NCBI GenBank assembly: GCA_044506565.1
Contig: JBIQKN010000028.1
Coordinates: 1-35,039, forward strand
DNA length: 35,039 bases
Origin: Croceibacterium_A sp044506565
GTDB taxonomy: Bacteria > Pseudomonadota > Alphaproteobacteria > Sphingomonadales > Sphingomonadaceae
Reading direction: 5' to 3'
The notes under the pieces were generated by a model, which was not told where the DNA came from, did no database searches, and saw nothing but the letters and a program-made list of their open reading frames with translations. The translations under genes were made by a program, and so were the position numbers. Below, piece by piece: positions 1 to 7,660 of this stretch. Positions within the stretch are counted from its first letter, which is position 1, and each line of letters begins with the position of its first letter.

Positions 1-222
1 ACGCCCACATTCTTCAACGAATTCACCCTGCGCCTGCCGGGCGAGACGCGCCCGCTCGTCCGCACCCTCGCCGAGCGCGGCGTGCTCGCCGGGGTCTCGC
101 TCGGCCGGCTCTATCCCGACGGCGACGGACGCGAGAACGGCCTGCTCGTCGCGGTGACCGAGACGGTCACGGTAGAGGACATCGAGGCCTTTGCGGCCGC
201 GCTCGAGGAGGTGCTGGCATGA
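1..222 (+). CDS. gcvPA: Glycine dehydrogenase (decarboxylating) subunit 1, C-terminal end (partial)
   Basis: An open frame enters from the left edge and ends with TGA at 220-222, giving the last 73 residues of a protein that starts outside the window. It begins TPTFFNEFTLRLPG and ends with an acidic helix, EDIEAFAAALEEVLA. This matches the C-terminal small domain of the P-protein alpha subunit of the glycine cleavage system, which with GcvPB decarboxylates glycine using pyridoxal phosphate in the cytoplasm. The TGA overlaps the ATG of gcvPB by four bases (ATGA at 219-222), the usual coupling of the two subunits. The call rests mainly on this context plus the tail sequence, because the catalytic part is not visible. 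Confidence 0.85.
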   Translation, partial: TPTFFNEFTLRLPGETRPLVRTLAERGVLAGVSLGRLYPDGDGRENGLLVAVTETVTVEDIEAFAAALEEVLA

Positions 223-1865
223 CCGTCAATCCGAGCGGCTGGCGCCCCGAGGCGCCCACGGCCGAGGCCGGCGGTACCGCCACCTACACCGGCAACCGCG
301 CGCTGATGCTCGAAGAGCCGCTGATCTTCGAGATTGGCACGACCGAGACAACGGGCGTCGATTTCTCCCCCCTCCCCTTCAGGGGAGGGGTCGGGGGAGG
401 GGAACAGGACGGAGCCTTGAGGGCTTCCGATAACCCCCTCTCCCAATCCTCTCCCCTGACGGAGAGAGGGCTAACGGACCGCCTCGCCGGCCTACGCCGC
501 ACCGCGCCGATCGGCCTGCCGGGCCTGTCGGAGCCCGAAGCCGTGCGCCACTACACGCGGCTGTCGCGGCAGAACTACGCGATCGACCTCGGGCTCTTCC
601 CGCTCGGCTCGTGCACGATGAAGCACAACCCGCGCCTCAACGAGAAGGTCGCCCGGCTGCCCGGGTTCGCCGACCTGCACCCGCTGCAGCCGGTCGACAC
701 CGTGCGCGGCGCGCTCGAGGTGATCAACGAGCTGGCCTTCTGGCTGATCGAGCTGACCGGGATGCACGGTGTGGCGATGAGCCCCAAGGCCGGCGCGCAC
801 GGCGAGCTGTGCGGCATCCTGTGCATCCGCGCCGCGCTCGAGGCGCGGGGCGATCCGCGCGCGGTGATCCTGGTGCCGGAGAGCGCGCACGGCACCAACC
901 CGGCGACGGCCGCGTTCGCGGGATACCGGGTCGAGAATATCCCGGCGACCCCCGCCGGCCGCGTCGACCTCGACGCCCTGAAGGCGCGCCTCGGCCCTGA
1001 CGTTGCCGGGGTCATGATCACCAATCCCAACACCTGCGGCCTGTTCGAGCCCGACATGAAGGCGATCTCCGACGCAGTCCACGCGGCGGGCGGCTACGTC
1101 TACTGCGACGGCGCCAATCTCAACGCGATCGTCGGCCGCGTGCGCCCGGGCGACCTCGGCGTCGACGCGATGCACATCAACCTGCACAAGACCTTCTCCA
1201 CTCCGCATGGCGGGGGCGGGCCCGGGTCGGGGCCGGTGGTGCTGTCCGAAGCGCTGAGCCCTTACGGTCCGCTGCCCTTCACCGCGCGCCGGGCCGACGG
1301 GACGGTCGATCTGGTGGAGGAGGAGAACGCCGCGGCCGAGCATCCGCACAGCTTCGGCCGGATGGCCGCGTTCCACGGGCAGATGGGCATGTTCACCCGC
1401 GCGCTGGCCTATATCCTCAGCCACGGCGCCGACGGGCTGCGGCAGGTCTCGGGCGACGCGGTGCTCAACGCCAACTACGTGCTGCGCAGTCTCGAGGACG
1501 TGCTCGATGCGCCGTTCGCGGCGTCGGGGCCGTGCATGCACGAGGCGCTGTTCAGCGACAAGGGTTTCGCCGAGGGGTTCTCGACGCTCGACGTCGCCAA
1601 GGCGCTGATCGACGAAGGCTTCCACCCGATGACCGTGTACTTCCCGCTGGTGGTCCATGGGGCGATGCTGGTCGAGCCGACCGAGACCGAGAGCAAGGCC
1701 GCGCTCGCCCAGTTCATTGGCGCGCTGCGCCGCATCGCCGAGCGCGCTCGCGCCGGGGATCCCGCGCTCAAGTCGGCTCCGGTCGAGGCGCCGCGGCGGC
1801 GGCTCGACGAGACGCTCGCCGCGCGGCGGCCGAAGCTGGTGTGGACGGAGCCCGAGACAGCCTAG
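219..1865 (+). CDS. gcvPB: Glycine dehydrogenase (decarboxylating) subunit 2, with an in-frame repeat insertion
   Basis: 548-residue PLP-dependent beta subunit of the glycine cleavage P-protein. It forms the active site with GcvPA and passes the aminomethyl group to lipoylated GcvH. Visible hallmarks are LFPLGSCTMKHNPR, ESAHGTNPATA, ITNPNTCGLFE and NLHKTFSTPHGGGGPG; in the last, Lys324 should form the Schiff base with PLP. The start ATG overlaps the gcvPA stop. Alphaproteobacterial GcvPB proteins are usually about 510-525 residues. The excess here maps to residues 49-85, a low-complexity stretch (SPLPFRGGVGGGE, then SDNPLSQSSPLTERGL) encoded by a double-hairpin repeat at about 363-475. The insert lies between the conserved N-terminal EEPLIFEIG segment and IGLPGLSEPE, probably in a surface linker, so the enzyme is likely still active. 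Its TAG stop shares CTAG with the stop of the convergent esterase gene. Confidence 0.95.
   Translation: MTVNPSGWRPEAPTAEAGGTATYTGNRALMLEEPLIFEIGTTETTGVDFSPLPFRGGVGGGEQDGALRASDNPLSQSSPLTERGLTDRLAGLRRTAPIGLPGLSEPEAVRHYTRLSRQNYAIDLGLFPLGSCTMKHNPRLNEKVARLPGFADLHPLQPVDTVRGALEVINELAFWLIELTGMHGVAMSPKAGAHGELCGILCIRAALEARGDPRAVILVPESAHGTNPATAAFAGYRVENIPATPAGRVDLDALKARLGPDVAGVMITNPNTCGLFEPDMKAISDAVHAAGGYVYCDGANLNAIVGRVRPGDLGVDAMHINLHKTFSTPHGGGGPGSGPVVLSEALSPYGPLPFTARRADGTVDLVEEENAAAEHPHSFGRMAAFHGQMGMFTRALAYILSHGADGLRQVSGDAVLNANYVLRSLEDVLDAPFAASGPCMHEALFSDKGFAEGFSTLDVAKALIDEGFHPMTVYFPLVVHGAMLVEPTETESKAALAQFIGALRRIAERARAGDPALKSAPVEAPRRRLDETLAARRPKLVWTEPETA
363..475. repeat. Double-hairpin G/C repeat inside gcvPB
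   Basis: Two hairpins lie about 60 bases apart inside the coding frame. The first has perfect 10-bp arms, CCCCTCCCCT (369-378) and AGGGGAGGGG (381-390), and is followed by a G-run (391-402). The second pairs CCTCTCCCC (448-456) imperfectly with GGAGAGAGG (461-469) and is preceded by a C-run (433-444). The order hairpin, G-run, spacer, C-run, hairpin is the same as in the intergenic element at 10445-10550, so this looks like a member of the same family lying inside a gene. All three bases of each codon are occupied without a stop. Confidence 0.7.
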
Positions 1866-3058
1866 CGGAACAGCCGCGGCGCGAAGTCGGCCAGGTAGCG
1901 GCGCCAGTTGATCCAGGTGTGGCCGCCCTCGCTCTCGTTGTAAACGTGGGCGATACCGTACTTGTCGAGCATCGCCCGCGTCGGTGCGACGGTGCCGTAG
2001 AGGAAGTCGTCCTTGCCCATGGCGTAGTAGACGAGGTCGAGGTCCTGGGCGGCCTGCCTGAGCGCGGTGTCGTTGGCGGTCTCGTAGGCGGTGACCTCGG
2101 CCGGTCCCTGCATCCCGAGGCCCATCGAGAAGATCCCGATATGGTCGAACAGCTCGGGGTGGGTCAGGCCGAAGCGGATCGTGTGCGAACCGCCCATGCT
2201 GAGCCCGGCCATCGCCCTGTTCGCCTGGTCGGCGAGGGTGCGGAAGTTCGCATCGACGTAGGGGATCAGGTCCTTGATCAGGTCGTCGCCAAAATCGGTG
2301 TTGGCGAGCATGTTCCCGCCCGGCCGGTCGGGCGTGTGGCCGAACGGCATGACCACGATCATCGGCTGCGCCTTGCCCGCGGCGATCAGGTTGTCGAGGA
2401 TCAGGTGCGCGTGGCCGACGCTGGTCCAGGAATCGTAGCTGTCGCCGGCGCCGTGGACGAGGTAGAGCACGGGGAAGCGCTCGGAGCCGTTCATGTAGCC
2501 GGGCGGGGTGTAGATCGTGGCGAGCCGCTTCTCGCCGAGCGTGCTCGACCAGTACTCGATGCGGCTGACCACGCCGTGGGCGACGTCCGCCTTCCAGGTC
2601 TGGAACTCGCCCGCGGGCCCGAGCGGCTCAAACGTTGAGTTGGTCCCGACGCGTTCGTGGCTGAACGTCGTGCCTTGCGGGTCGGGCACGCGCGCCCCGT
2701 CGACCTGGAAGTTGAACCGGTAGGTGTCGGGCGTGACCCGCACCGGGGTGGTCGCGGTCCACAGGCCGGTCGCGTCCCTCGTCATGACCAGGCCACGGGT
2801 GGTGCCCGGCTGAAAGCCCGTCGGGATCGCCTCGTCGACGTCGTTGCTGGTCACGCGCACCTCGTGCGCCTCGGGCGCACAGATGCGGAAGGTGACGCGG
2901 CCGTCGGGCAGCTGTTCGACCGACTTGTAGGCCGCCGGAGCGGTGAACATGCCCTGCGGCAGGCAGCTCGCGGGCTGTTCCGCGGCCGGTTGCTGGGCGA
3001 GCGCGGGGGTTGCGGAAACGAATGCCGCGAGGGCGGCGAAGCGCAGGAGGACGGTCAT
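1862..3058 (-). CDS. Secreted CE1-like esterase (feruloyl/acetylxylan esterase type)
   Basis: 398-residue secreted alpha/beta-hydrolase. Residues 1-21 (MTVLLRFAALAAFVSATPALA) form a Sec signal peptide. A beta-sandwich N-terminal domain follows (about 40-150, with FRICAPEAHEVRVTS, as in the E-set domains preceding Fes/CE1 esterases), then an esterase D-like catalytic domain. The nucleophile is Ser287 in GLSMGGSH, the catalytic His is probably His380 in GGHTWINWRR, and an acidic partner may be in GKDD. Such enzymes remove feruloyl or acetyl groups from xylan side chains; the exact ester is not decided by sequence. The ATG at 3058-3056 overlaps the TGA of the upstream LacI gene by four bases, so the two genes are probably translationally coupled. 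Longer upstream in-frame starts would run into that regulator in another frame and lose the signal peptide, so they were rejected. Confidence 0.85.
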   Translation of the reverse strand: MTVLLRFAALAAFVSATPALAQQPAAEQPASCLPQGMFTAPAAYKSVEQLPDGRVTFRICAPEAHEVRVTSNDVDEAIPTGFQPGTTRGLVMTRDATGLWTATTPVRVTPDTYRFNFQVDGARVPDPQGTTFSHERVGTNSTFEPLGPAGEFQTWKADVAHGVVSRIEYWSSTLGEKRLATIYTPPGYMNGSERFPVLYLVHGAGDSYDSWTSVGHAHLILDNLIAAGKAQPMIVVMPFGHTPDRPGGNMLANTDFGDDLIKDLIPYVDANFRTLADQANRAMAGLSMGGSHTIRFGLTHPELFDHIGIFSMGLGMQGPAEVTAYETANDTALRQAAQDLDLVYYAMGKDDFLYGTVAPTRAMLDKYGIAHVYNESEGGHTWINWRRYLADFAPRLFR

Positions 3059-4170
3059 GGTCGGCTGGTCTCCGGTCGGAAAGGACGGGTGCTGTCGCGT
3101 TCGACGATCGTGCAGGCGAGTCGTTCGATGCCCGCGGGCGGGCATTCGCCCGAACCGGCGGCCGCGATCAGCAGGCTCGCAGCGCGCCGGGCGAGCTGCG
3201 CGGTCGGCTGGCGCACCGAGGTCAGCGCGGGCGTCGTGAGCCCGGCAATCGAGGAATCGTCGAAGCCCGCGACCGCGAGGTCGCGCGGCACCGCAAGGCC
3301 GCGCGCGGCGGCTGCGCGCAGCGCGCCGGCGGCCATCGCGTCGTTGGCCGCGAACAGCGCGGTCGGCCGGTCGGGCGCGGCGAGCAGGCGGGCGGCTTCG
3401 TGCTCGCCCGAGGCAAGCCGGAAGTCGCCCTCGCCGATCATGGCGCGCGCGCCGGGACAAGCGGCGACGGCGGCCTCGAACCCGGCGCGGCGGGCCTGTG
3501 CCGCGAGGTGGTCGGGCGGGCCGGCAACGAACCCGACCGCCCGATGGCCCGCCTCGAGCAGGCGCTCGGTCAGCGCCTGCGCGGCTGCGAAATCGTCGAC
3601 CGCGAGGCAGGCGCCCCGGCCCGGTACGGCGCCCGGCATCAGCCGGACGCAGGCGATGCCGCGCTGGTCGAGCAGGTCGAGCAGCCAGCCGAGGTCGCAT
3701 AGCGGAGGAACCAGCACGACGCCGTCGGGGGCGAGATCGTCGAGCAGACCTCCGGCGACCGCCGCGGCGCGGCGCCGGTCGCCATACGCGAGCAGTTCGA
3801 GCACAAGGTGGAACCCCGCCGGCCGGCATGCCTGGGCGCAGCCGGCGATGACCTCGCCGAGGTATTCGGGGAAATGCGCGCGTTCGCCCGCGGCGGGCTC
3901 ATCGCGGCTGCCGGCGAGCAGCGCGATCGCGTAAGTCCGGCTCGAGCGCAGCGCACGCGCCGCGCGGTGCGGGCGGTAGCCGAGCGCGGCCATCGCCGCT
4001 TCGACTGCCTCGCGCATCTCGGCGTTGACGTGACCGTCACCGTTGATCACGCGGCTGACGGTCTTGAACGAGACCCCGGCGCGCGCGGCGACGTGCTTGA
4101 TCGTAGGGCGGCGGTCCGGGACAGCCGCGCCGCTCGCGTCAACATCCATCCCGTTGTCTTCGCCTGCCAT
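3055..4170 (-). CDS. LacI-family transcriptional regulator (esterase/GH3 circuit)
   Basis: 371-residue LacI/GalR-type repressor. The N-terminal helix-turn-helix (PTIKHVAARAGVSFKTVSR, about residues 20-40) is followed by the hinge helix (YRPHRAARALRSSRTY) and a periplasmic-binding-protein-like sensor domain with FAANDAMAAGAL and VAGFDDSSIAG. It is transcribed divergently from the GH3 gene, and a perfect palindrome at 4203-4216 lies between them, so it probably represses both itself/the esterase and GH3 until a sugar is bound. The stop overlaps the esterase start. ATG 4170 was chosen; ATG 4149, seven codons later, is an alternative because neither has a strong ribosome-binding site. The inducer cannot be read from sequence; gluco-, xylo- or feruloylated oligosaccharides are all possible. 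Confidence 0.9.
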   Translation of the reverse strand: MAGEDNGMDVDASGAAVPDRRPTIKHVAARAGVSFKTVSRVINGDGHVNAEMREAVEAAMAALGYRPHRAARALRSSRTYAIALLAGSRDEPAAGERAHFPEYLGEVIAGCAQACRPAGFHLVLELLAYGDRRRAAAVAGGLLDDLAPDGVVLVPPLCDLGWLLDLLDQRGIACVRLMPGAVPGRGACLAVDDFAAAQALTERLLEAGHRAVGFVAGPPDHLAAQARRAGFEAAVAACPGARAMIGEGDFRLASGEHEAARLLAAPDRPTALFAANDAMAAGALRAAAARGLAVPRDLAVAGFDDSSIAGLTTPALTSVRQPTAQLARRAASLLIAAAGSGECPPAGIERLACTIVERDSTRPFRPETSRP

Positions 4171-4199
4171 TTGACAAGCACCGCCCCTCGCCGCAGAAC
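4171..4199 (+). promoter_or_regulatory. Candidate sigma-70-type promoter of the GH3 gene
   Basis: A perfect -35 hexamer TTGACA (4171-4176) is followed after 17 bases by a weak -10, CAGAAC (4194-4199). The palindromic operator at 4203-4216 falls right at the expected transcription start, a position where a LacI-type protein would block initiation. TTGACA followed by GC also occurs at the xylX and GH3/GH67 promoters. Confidence 0.5.
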
Positions 4200-4202
4200 C
4201 TG

Positions 4203-4216
4203 AGACAACGTTGTCT
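4203..4216. promoter_or_regulatory. LacI-type operator AGACAACGTTGTCT
   Basis: A perfect 14-bp palindrome centred on AACGTT lies in the divergent interval between the LacI gene (start 4170) and the GH3 gene (start 4259). A central CG and this length are typical of LacI-family operators. Its sequence differs from the AGCGCT-centred sites elsewhere in the locus, which suggests the adjacent LacI protein is the one that binds here. Confidence 0.7.
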
Positions 4217-4258
4217 GGAATTGCCGCGAAACGCAAGCGGGATCGAAGGGAAAGCACG

Positions 4259-6460
4259 GTGGGGGCGAGAACGATCGCGCGGGGCCTGGGCGTGGCGCTC
4301 GTGCTGGTGGGGCTTCCGGCCGCGGCGCAGGACGATGCGCGGGCGCGGGCCGAGGCGACCGAGGCGCGGATGACCGACGACGAGCGCATCGCGCTCACGC
4401 TCGGCTACACCGCCTCCGCCATCCCCGGCCGCGACCCGCCGCCGCCCGAGGCGCGTCCCGGCGCGGGCTATGTCGCCGGCGTGCCGCGGCTCGGCGTGCC
4501 GGCGCTCTACGAAACCGACGCCAGCCTCGGCGTGACCTGGATCGGCGGTGCGCGCGGCAACGGCGGCACGCAGCTCCCCTCGGGCGTGGCCCAGGGCGCG
4601 ACCTTCAACCCCGCGCTGATCGAGCGCGGCGGGCGGATGATCGGCGCCGAGGCGCGCGCCAAGGGCTTCAATGTCATGCTCGCTGGCGGCATCAACCTGA
4701 TGCGCGACCCTCGCAGCGGGCGCACTTTCGAGTACTTCGGCGAGGATCCGCTGCACACGGGTCTGCTCGGCGGTGCCGCGGTGCGCGGCATCCAGTCGAA
4801 CCACGTGATCTCGACGCTCAAGCACTTCGCAATCAACCCGCAGGAAACCGGGCGCGCGTTCATGAACACCGTGATCGCCGAGGATGCGCTACGCGAGAGC
4901 GACCTGCTGGCTTTCGAGATCGCCATCGAGCAGGGCGATCCCGGCGCGATCATGTGCGCCTACAACGCCACCAACGGCGCGCAGAGCTGCGGCAACCGCT
5001 TCCTGCTGACCGACGTGCTGCGGCGCGACTGGGGTTATCGCGGGTTCGTGATGAGCGACTGGGGCGCGGTCGACGCGGTCGACTATGCGCTCGCGGGGCT
5101 CGACCAGCAATCGGGCTCGGCGATCGATCCGCAGCCGTTCTTCGGCGAACCGCTCAAGGCGCTGGCCGCGAGCGACCCGGCCTACGCCGAACGGCTGCGC
5201 GAGATGGCCCGCCGCGTGCTGTGGGCGATCTACGACAACGGGCTCGACGCGCACCCCGCGGCGATGGGCCCATTCGACGCCGAGGCCCACGCCGAAGTCG
5301 CGCTCGAGGTCGCGCGCCAGGGGATCGTGCTGCTGACCAACCGCGACGGCATCCTGCCGCTGGGACCCGGGGTGAAGAGCATGGCCGTCATCGGCGGCCA
5401 CGCCGACGCGGGGACGCCGGTCGGCGGTGGCTCGTCGAAAGTGCTCGGCGATGACGGCCCCTCGGTAACGGTGCCGCTGTTGCGCGACGGGACCGCCGCG
5501 TTCGCCGCCATGCTCGACGAGGACTACAACCGCTCTTCCCCGCTAGCGGCGATCCGCGCGGCTGCGCCCGGTGCCACCGTGCGCTTCCGCGACGGGCGCT
5601 ACCCAAGCGAGGCGGCCCTCGCCGCAAGGCAGGCCGACGTCGCGATCGTCTTCGCCACGCAGTACCAGACCGAGGGCTTCGACCTCCCCGACCTCACGCT
5701 GCCGAACGGGCAGGATGCGCTGATCGAGGCCGTCGCCGCGGCCAACCCGAACACCATCGTGGTGCTCGAGACCGGCGGTCCGGTGCTGATGCCGTGGAAG
5801 GACAAGGTTGGGGCAGTGGTCGAAGCCTGGTACCCCGGCGCGCGCGGCGGCGAGGCAATTGCCGAGGTGCTGTTCGGCAAGGTCAACCCCTCCGGGCGGT
5901 TGCCGGTCACTTTCCCGCGGTCCGAAGCGCAGCTGCCGCGTCCGCAGCTCGACGGGTTCGACAGCGTGGAGCCCAACTTCACCGGAGTCGGCGCTCCGGG
6001 GCAGGCGCTCGACGTCAACTACGACATCGAGGGCTCGGACCTCGGCTACCGCTGGTACGCCCGCGAGGGGAAGGCGCCGCTGTTCCCGTTCGGCCACGGC
6101 CTGTCGTACACGGCCTTCGTGCACGAGGGCCTGACCGTCGCGCTCGAGGGCGACCGCCTCGTTGCGCGGTTCACCGTCCGCAACACCGGCGCGCGGGAGG
6201 GCGCCGACGTGCCGCAGGTCTACCTTGCCGAGGCCGCCGGCAGGCCGCTGCGCCGCCTCGCAGGCTTCGCCAGGGTCCCGCTCGCCGCCGGCGAGTCCCG
6301 CGAGGTGGCCGTTAAGCTCGAATGGCGCACGATCGCCGAGTGGGAAGACGGCGGCTGGTCCGTCGCCCCCGGCCGCTACCGGTTCGTGCTCGCGAAGGAC
6401 GCGCTTTCCGACGGGCCGGCGGTGCACGTCGAGCTTCGGGGCCGTCGGCTGGAGAAGTGA
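4259..6460 (+). CDS. Secreted GH3 beta-glycosidase (beta-glucosidase/beta-xylosidase)
   Basis: 733-residue glycoside hydrolase family 3 enzyme that removes non-reducing-end beta-linked sugars from oligosaccharides. The N-terminal (alpha/beta)8 domain holds LKHFAINPQETGR and the nucleophile Asp267 in FVMSDWGA. The alpha/beta sandwich domain follows (IVLLTNRDGILPL, WYPGARGGEAIAEVLFG), and a fibronectin-III-like domain ends the protein (FPFGHGLSYTAF, then FTVRNTGAREGADVPQVYL). GTG at 4259 is preferred over an upstream TTG at 4211: it has GAAGGGA seven bases before it and opens directly with a signal peptide ending LPAAAQ, whereas TTG lies within the operator. Substrate is uncertain. Separate LacI control suggests it serves a different oligosaccharide from the GH3 enzyme at 24002. 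Confidence 0.9.
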   Translation: MGARTIARGLGVALVLVGLPAAAQDDARARAEATEARMTDDERIALTLGYTASAIPGRDPPPPEARPGAGYVAGVPRLGVPALYETDASLGVTWIGGARGNGGTQLPSGVAQGATFNPALIERGGRMIGAEARAKGFNVMLAGGINLMRDPRSGRTFEYFGEDPLHTGLLGGAAVRGIQSNHVISTLKHFAINPQETGRAFMNTVIAEDALRESDLLAFEIAIEQGDPGAIMCAYNATNGAQSCGNRFLLTDVLRRDWGYRGFVMSDWGAVDAVDYALAGLDQQSGSAIDPQPFFGEPLKALAASDPAYAERLREMARRVLWAIYDNGLDAHPAAMGPFDAEAHAEVALEVARQGIVLLTNRDGILPLGPGVKSMAVIGGHADAGTPVGGGSSKVLGDDGPSVTVPLLRDGTAAFAAMLDEDYNRSSPLAAIRAAAPGATVRFRDGRYPSEAALAARQADVAIVFATQYQTEGFDLPDLTLPNGQDALIEAVAAANPNTIVVLETGGPVLMPWKDKVGAVVEAWYPGARGGEAIAEVLFGKVNPSGRLPVTFPRSEAQLPRPQLDGFDSVEPNFTGVGAPGQALDVNYDIEGSDLGYRWYAREGKAPLFPFGHGLSYTAFVHEGLTVALEGDRLVARFTVRNTGAREGADVPQVYLAEAAGRPLRRLAGFARVPLAAGESREVAVKLEWRTIAEWEDGGWSVAPGRYRFVLAKDALSDGPAVHVELRGRRLEK

Positions 6461-6495
6461 CCGCAAACGGCCAGATTGGTCTTGCGGCCCGCCAA

Positions 6496-6509
6496 TGGTA
6501 GCGCTAACT
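6496..6509. promoter_or_regulatory. XylR-type operator TGGTAGCGCTAACT
   Basis: It matches TGnTAnCGnTAnCA at all fixed positions except the last and contains the perfect 8-bp palindrome TAGCGCTA (6499-6506). It lies in the 98-bp gap before the GH43 lipoprotein, which begins the GH43-xylB-xylA run. The same motif occurs at 17620-17633 and 23936-23949. Confidence 0.65.
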
Positions 6510-6558
6510 CTCCAAGCATAAGGCGCGGCAAGCGCCGCCGCACGGAGGGAGAGTAGCA

Positions 6559-7629
6559 ATGAAGCATCGCGCCATTCTGGTACTGGCGTTGGCCGGCGTC
6601 GCCGCCTGTTCGCCCGCGGCCAACGAGGCCACCGCAGACGGAGACGCGAACTTCCTGTCCCAGCCCCTCGTGTCGGAAATCTACACCGCCGACCCGTCGG
6701 CGCATGTGTGGGACGGCAAGCTCTACATCTATCCTTCGCACGACATCGACGCCGGCATTCCCGACGACGACCTCGGCAGCCAGTACGCGATGCGCGACTA
6801 CCGCGTGCTGTCGATGGATTCGATCGACGGGCCGGTCACGGTCGGGCCGGTCGCGCTCGACATCGACGACGTGCCGTGGGCCGGCAAGCAGATGTGGGCC
6901 CCCGACGCGGCGCGCAAGGGCGGCACTTATTACCTCTACTTCCCGGCCAAGGATAAGGACGGCGTGTTCCGCATCGGCGTTGCCACCAGCAGCTCGCCGA
7001 TGGGCCCGTTCAAGGCCGAGCCCGAGCCGATCCCGGGCAGCTTCTCGATGGATCCGCACGTGTTCGAGGACACCGATGGACAGTTCTACATGTACTTCGG
7101 CGGCATCTGGGGCGGGCAGCTGCAGCACTGGGCGAGCGGGCGGCATGACCCGTCGATCGGCGCGAGCGACCTGCAGCAGGACGACCAGCCGGCGCTGAGC
7201 GCAAAGATCGCGCGCATGGCGCCCGACATGAAGACTTTCGCCGAGACGCCGCGCGACGTGCAGATCCTCGACGAAGCCGGCAAGCCGATCCTCGGCGGCG
7301 ATCATGACAGGCGCTTCTTCGAGGCCGCCTGGGTCTACAAGCGCGGCGACACCTACTACTTCACCTACTCGACCGGCGACACGCACTTCATCGCCTATGC
7401 GACCGGCGACAATCCCTACGGGCCGTTCACCCACCGCGGCAACGTGCTGCAGCCGGTCCAGGGCTGGACCAACCACCACTCGATCGTCGACTGGAACGGC
7501 AAGACCTGGCTGTTCTACCACGACACCCAGCTCAGCGGTCAAAACCACCTGCGCAACGTCAAGGTGACCGAGCTCAAGTTCAACGACGACGGCACGATCC
7601 AGACCATCGATCCGTTCTTCGGCGACTGA
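6559..7629 (+). CDS. GH43 lipoprotein (arabinofuranosidase/beta-xylosidase type)
   Basis: 356-residue glycoside hydrolase family 43 protein, probably membrane-anchored. Residues 1-16 form a signal ending in the lipobox VAAC, so Cys17 should be lipidated. Catalytic acids of the five-bladed propeller are visible: general base Asp45 (TADPSAHVWDGKLY), pKa modulator Asp165 (SMDPHVFED) and general acid Glu255 (FFEAAWVYK). GH43 members of this size usually release arabinose or xylose from arabinoxylan oligosaccharides; sequence alone does not choose between them. A strong ribosome-binding site, GGAGGGAGAG, precedes the ATG. A XylR-type operator lies about 50 bases upstream, and the xylulokinase gene follows after 31 bases, so release of pentose and its catabolism are probably co-expressed. 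Confidence 0.9.
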   Translation: MKHRAILVLALAGVAACSPAANEATADGDANFLSQPLVSEIYTADPSAHVWDGKLYIYPSHDIDAGIPDDDLGSQYAMRDYRVLSMDSIDGPVTVGPVALDIDDVPWAGKQMWAPDAARKGGTYYLYFPAKDKDGVFRIGVATSSSPMGPFKAEPEPIPGSFSMDPHVFEDTDGQFYMYFGGIWGGQLQHWASGRHDPSIGASDLQQDDQPALSAKIARMAPDMKTFAETPRDVQILDEAGKPILGGDHDRRFFEAAWVYKRGDTYYFTYSTGDTHFIAYATGDNPYGPFTHRGNVLQPVQGWTNHHSIVDWNGKTWLFYHDTQLSGQNHLRNVKVTELKFNDDGTIQTIDPFFGD

Positions 7630-7660
7630 TCTCCGCGCGGGCCGCGGGAGGGCCCTCGAA

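Noticed and set aside
492..1658. Long open frame antisense to gcvPB
   Set aside because: Rich in Arg, His and Gly with no recognisable domain; it mirrors the codon structure of gcvPB, as is common in very GC-rich coding DNA.
3059..3829. N-terminal extension of the esterase
   Set aside because: It would overlap most of the LacI gene in another frame and place the signal peptide in mid-protein; ATG 3058 fits both signal peptide and ATGA coupling.
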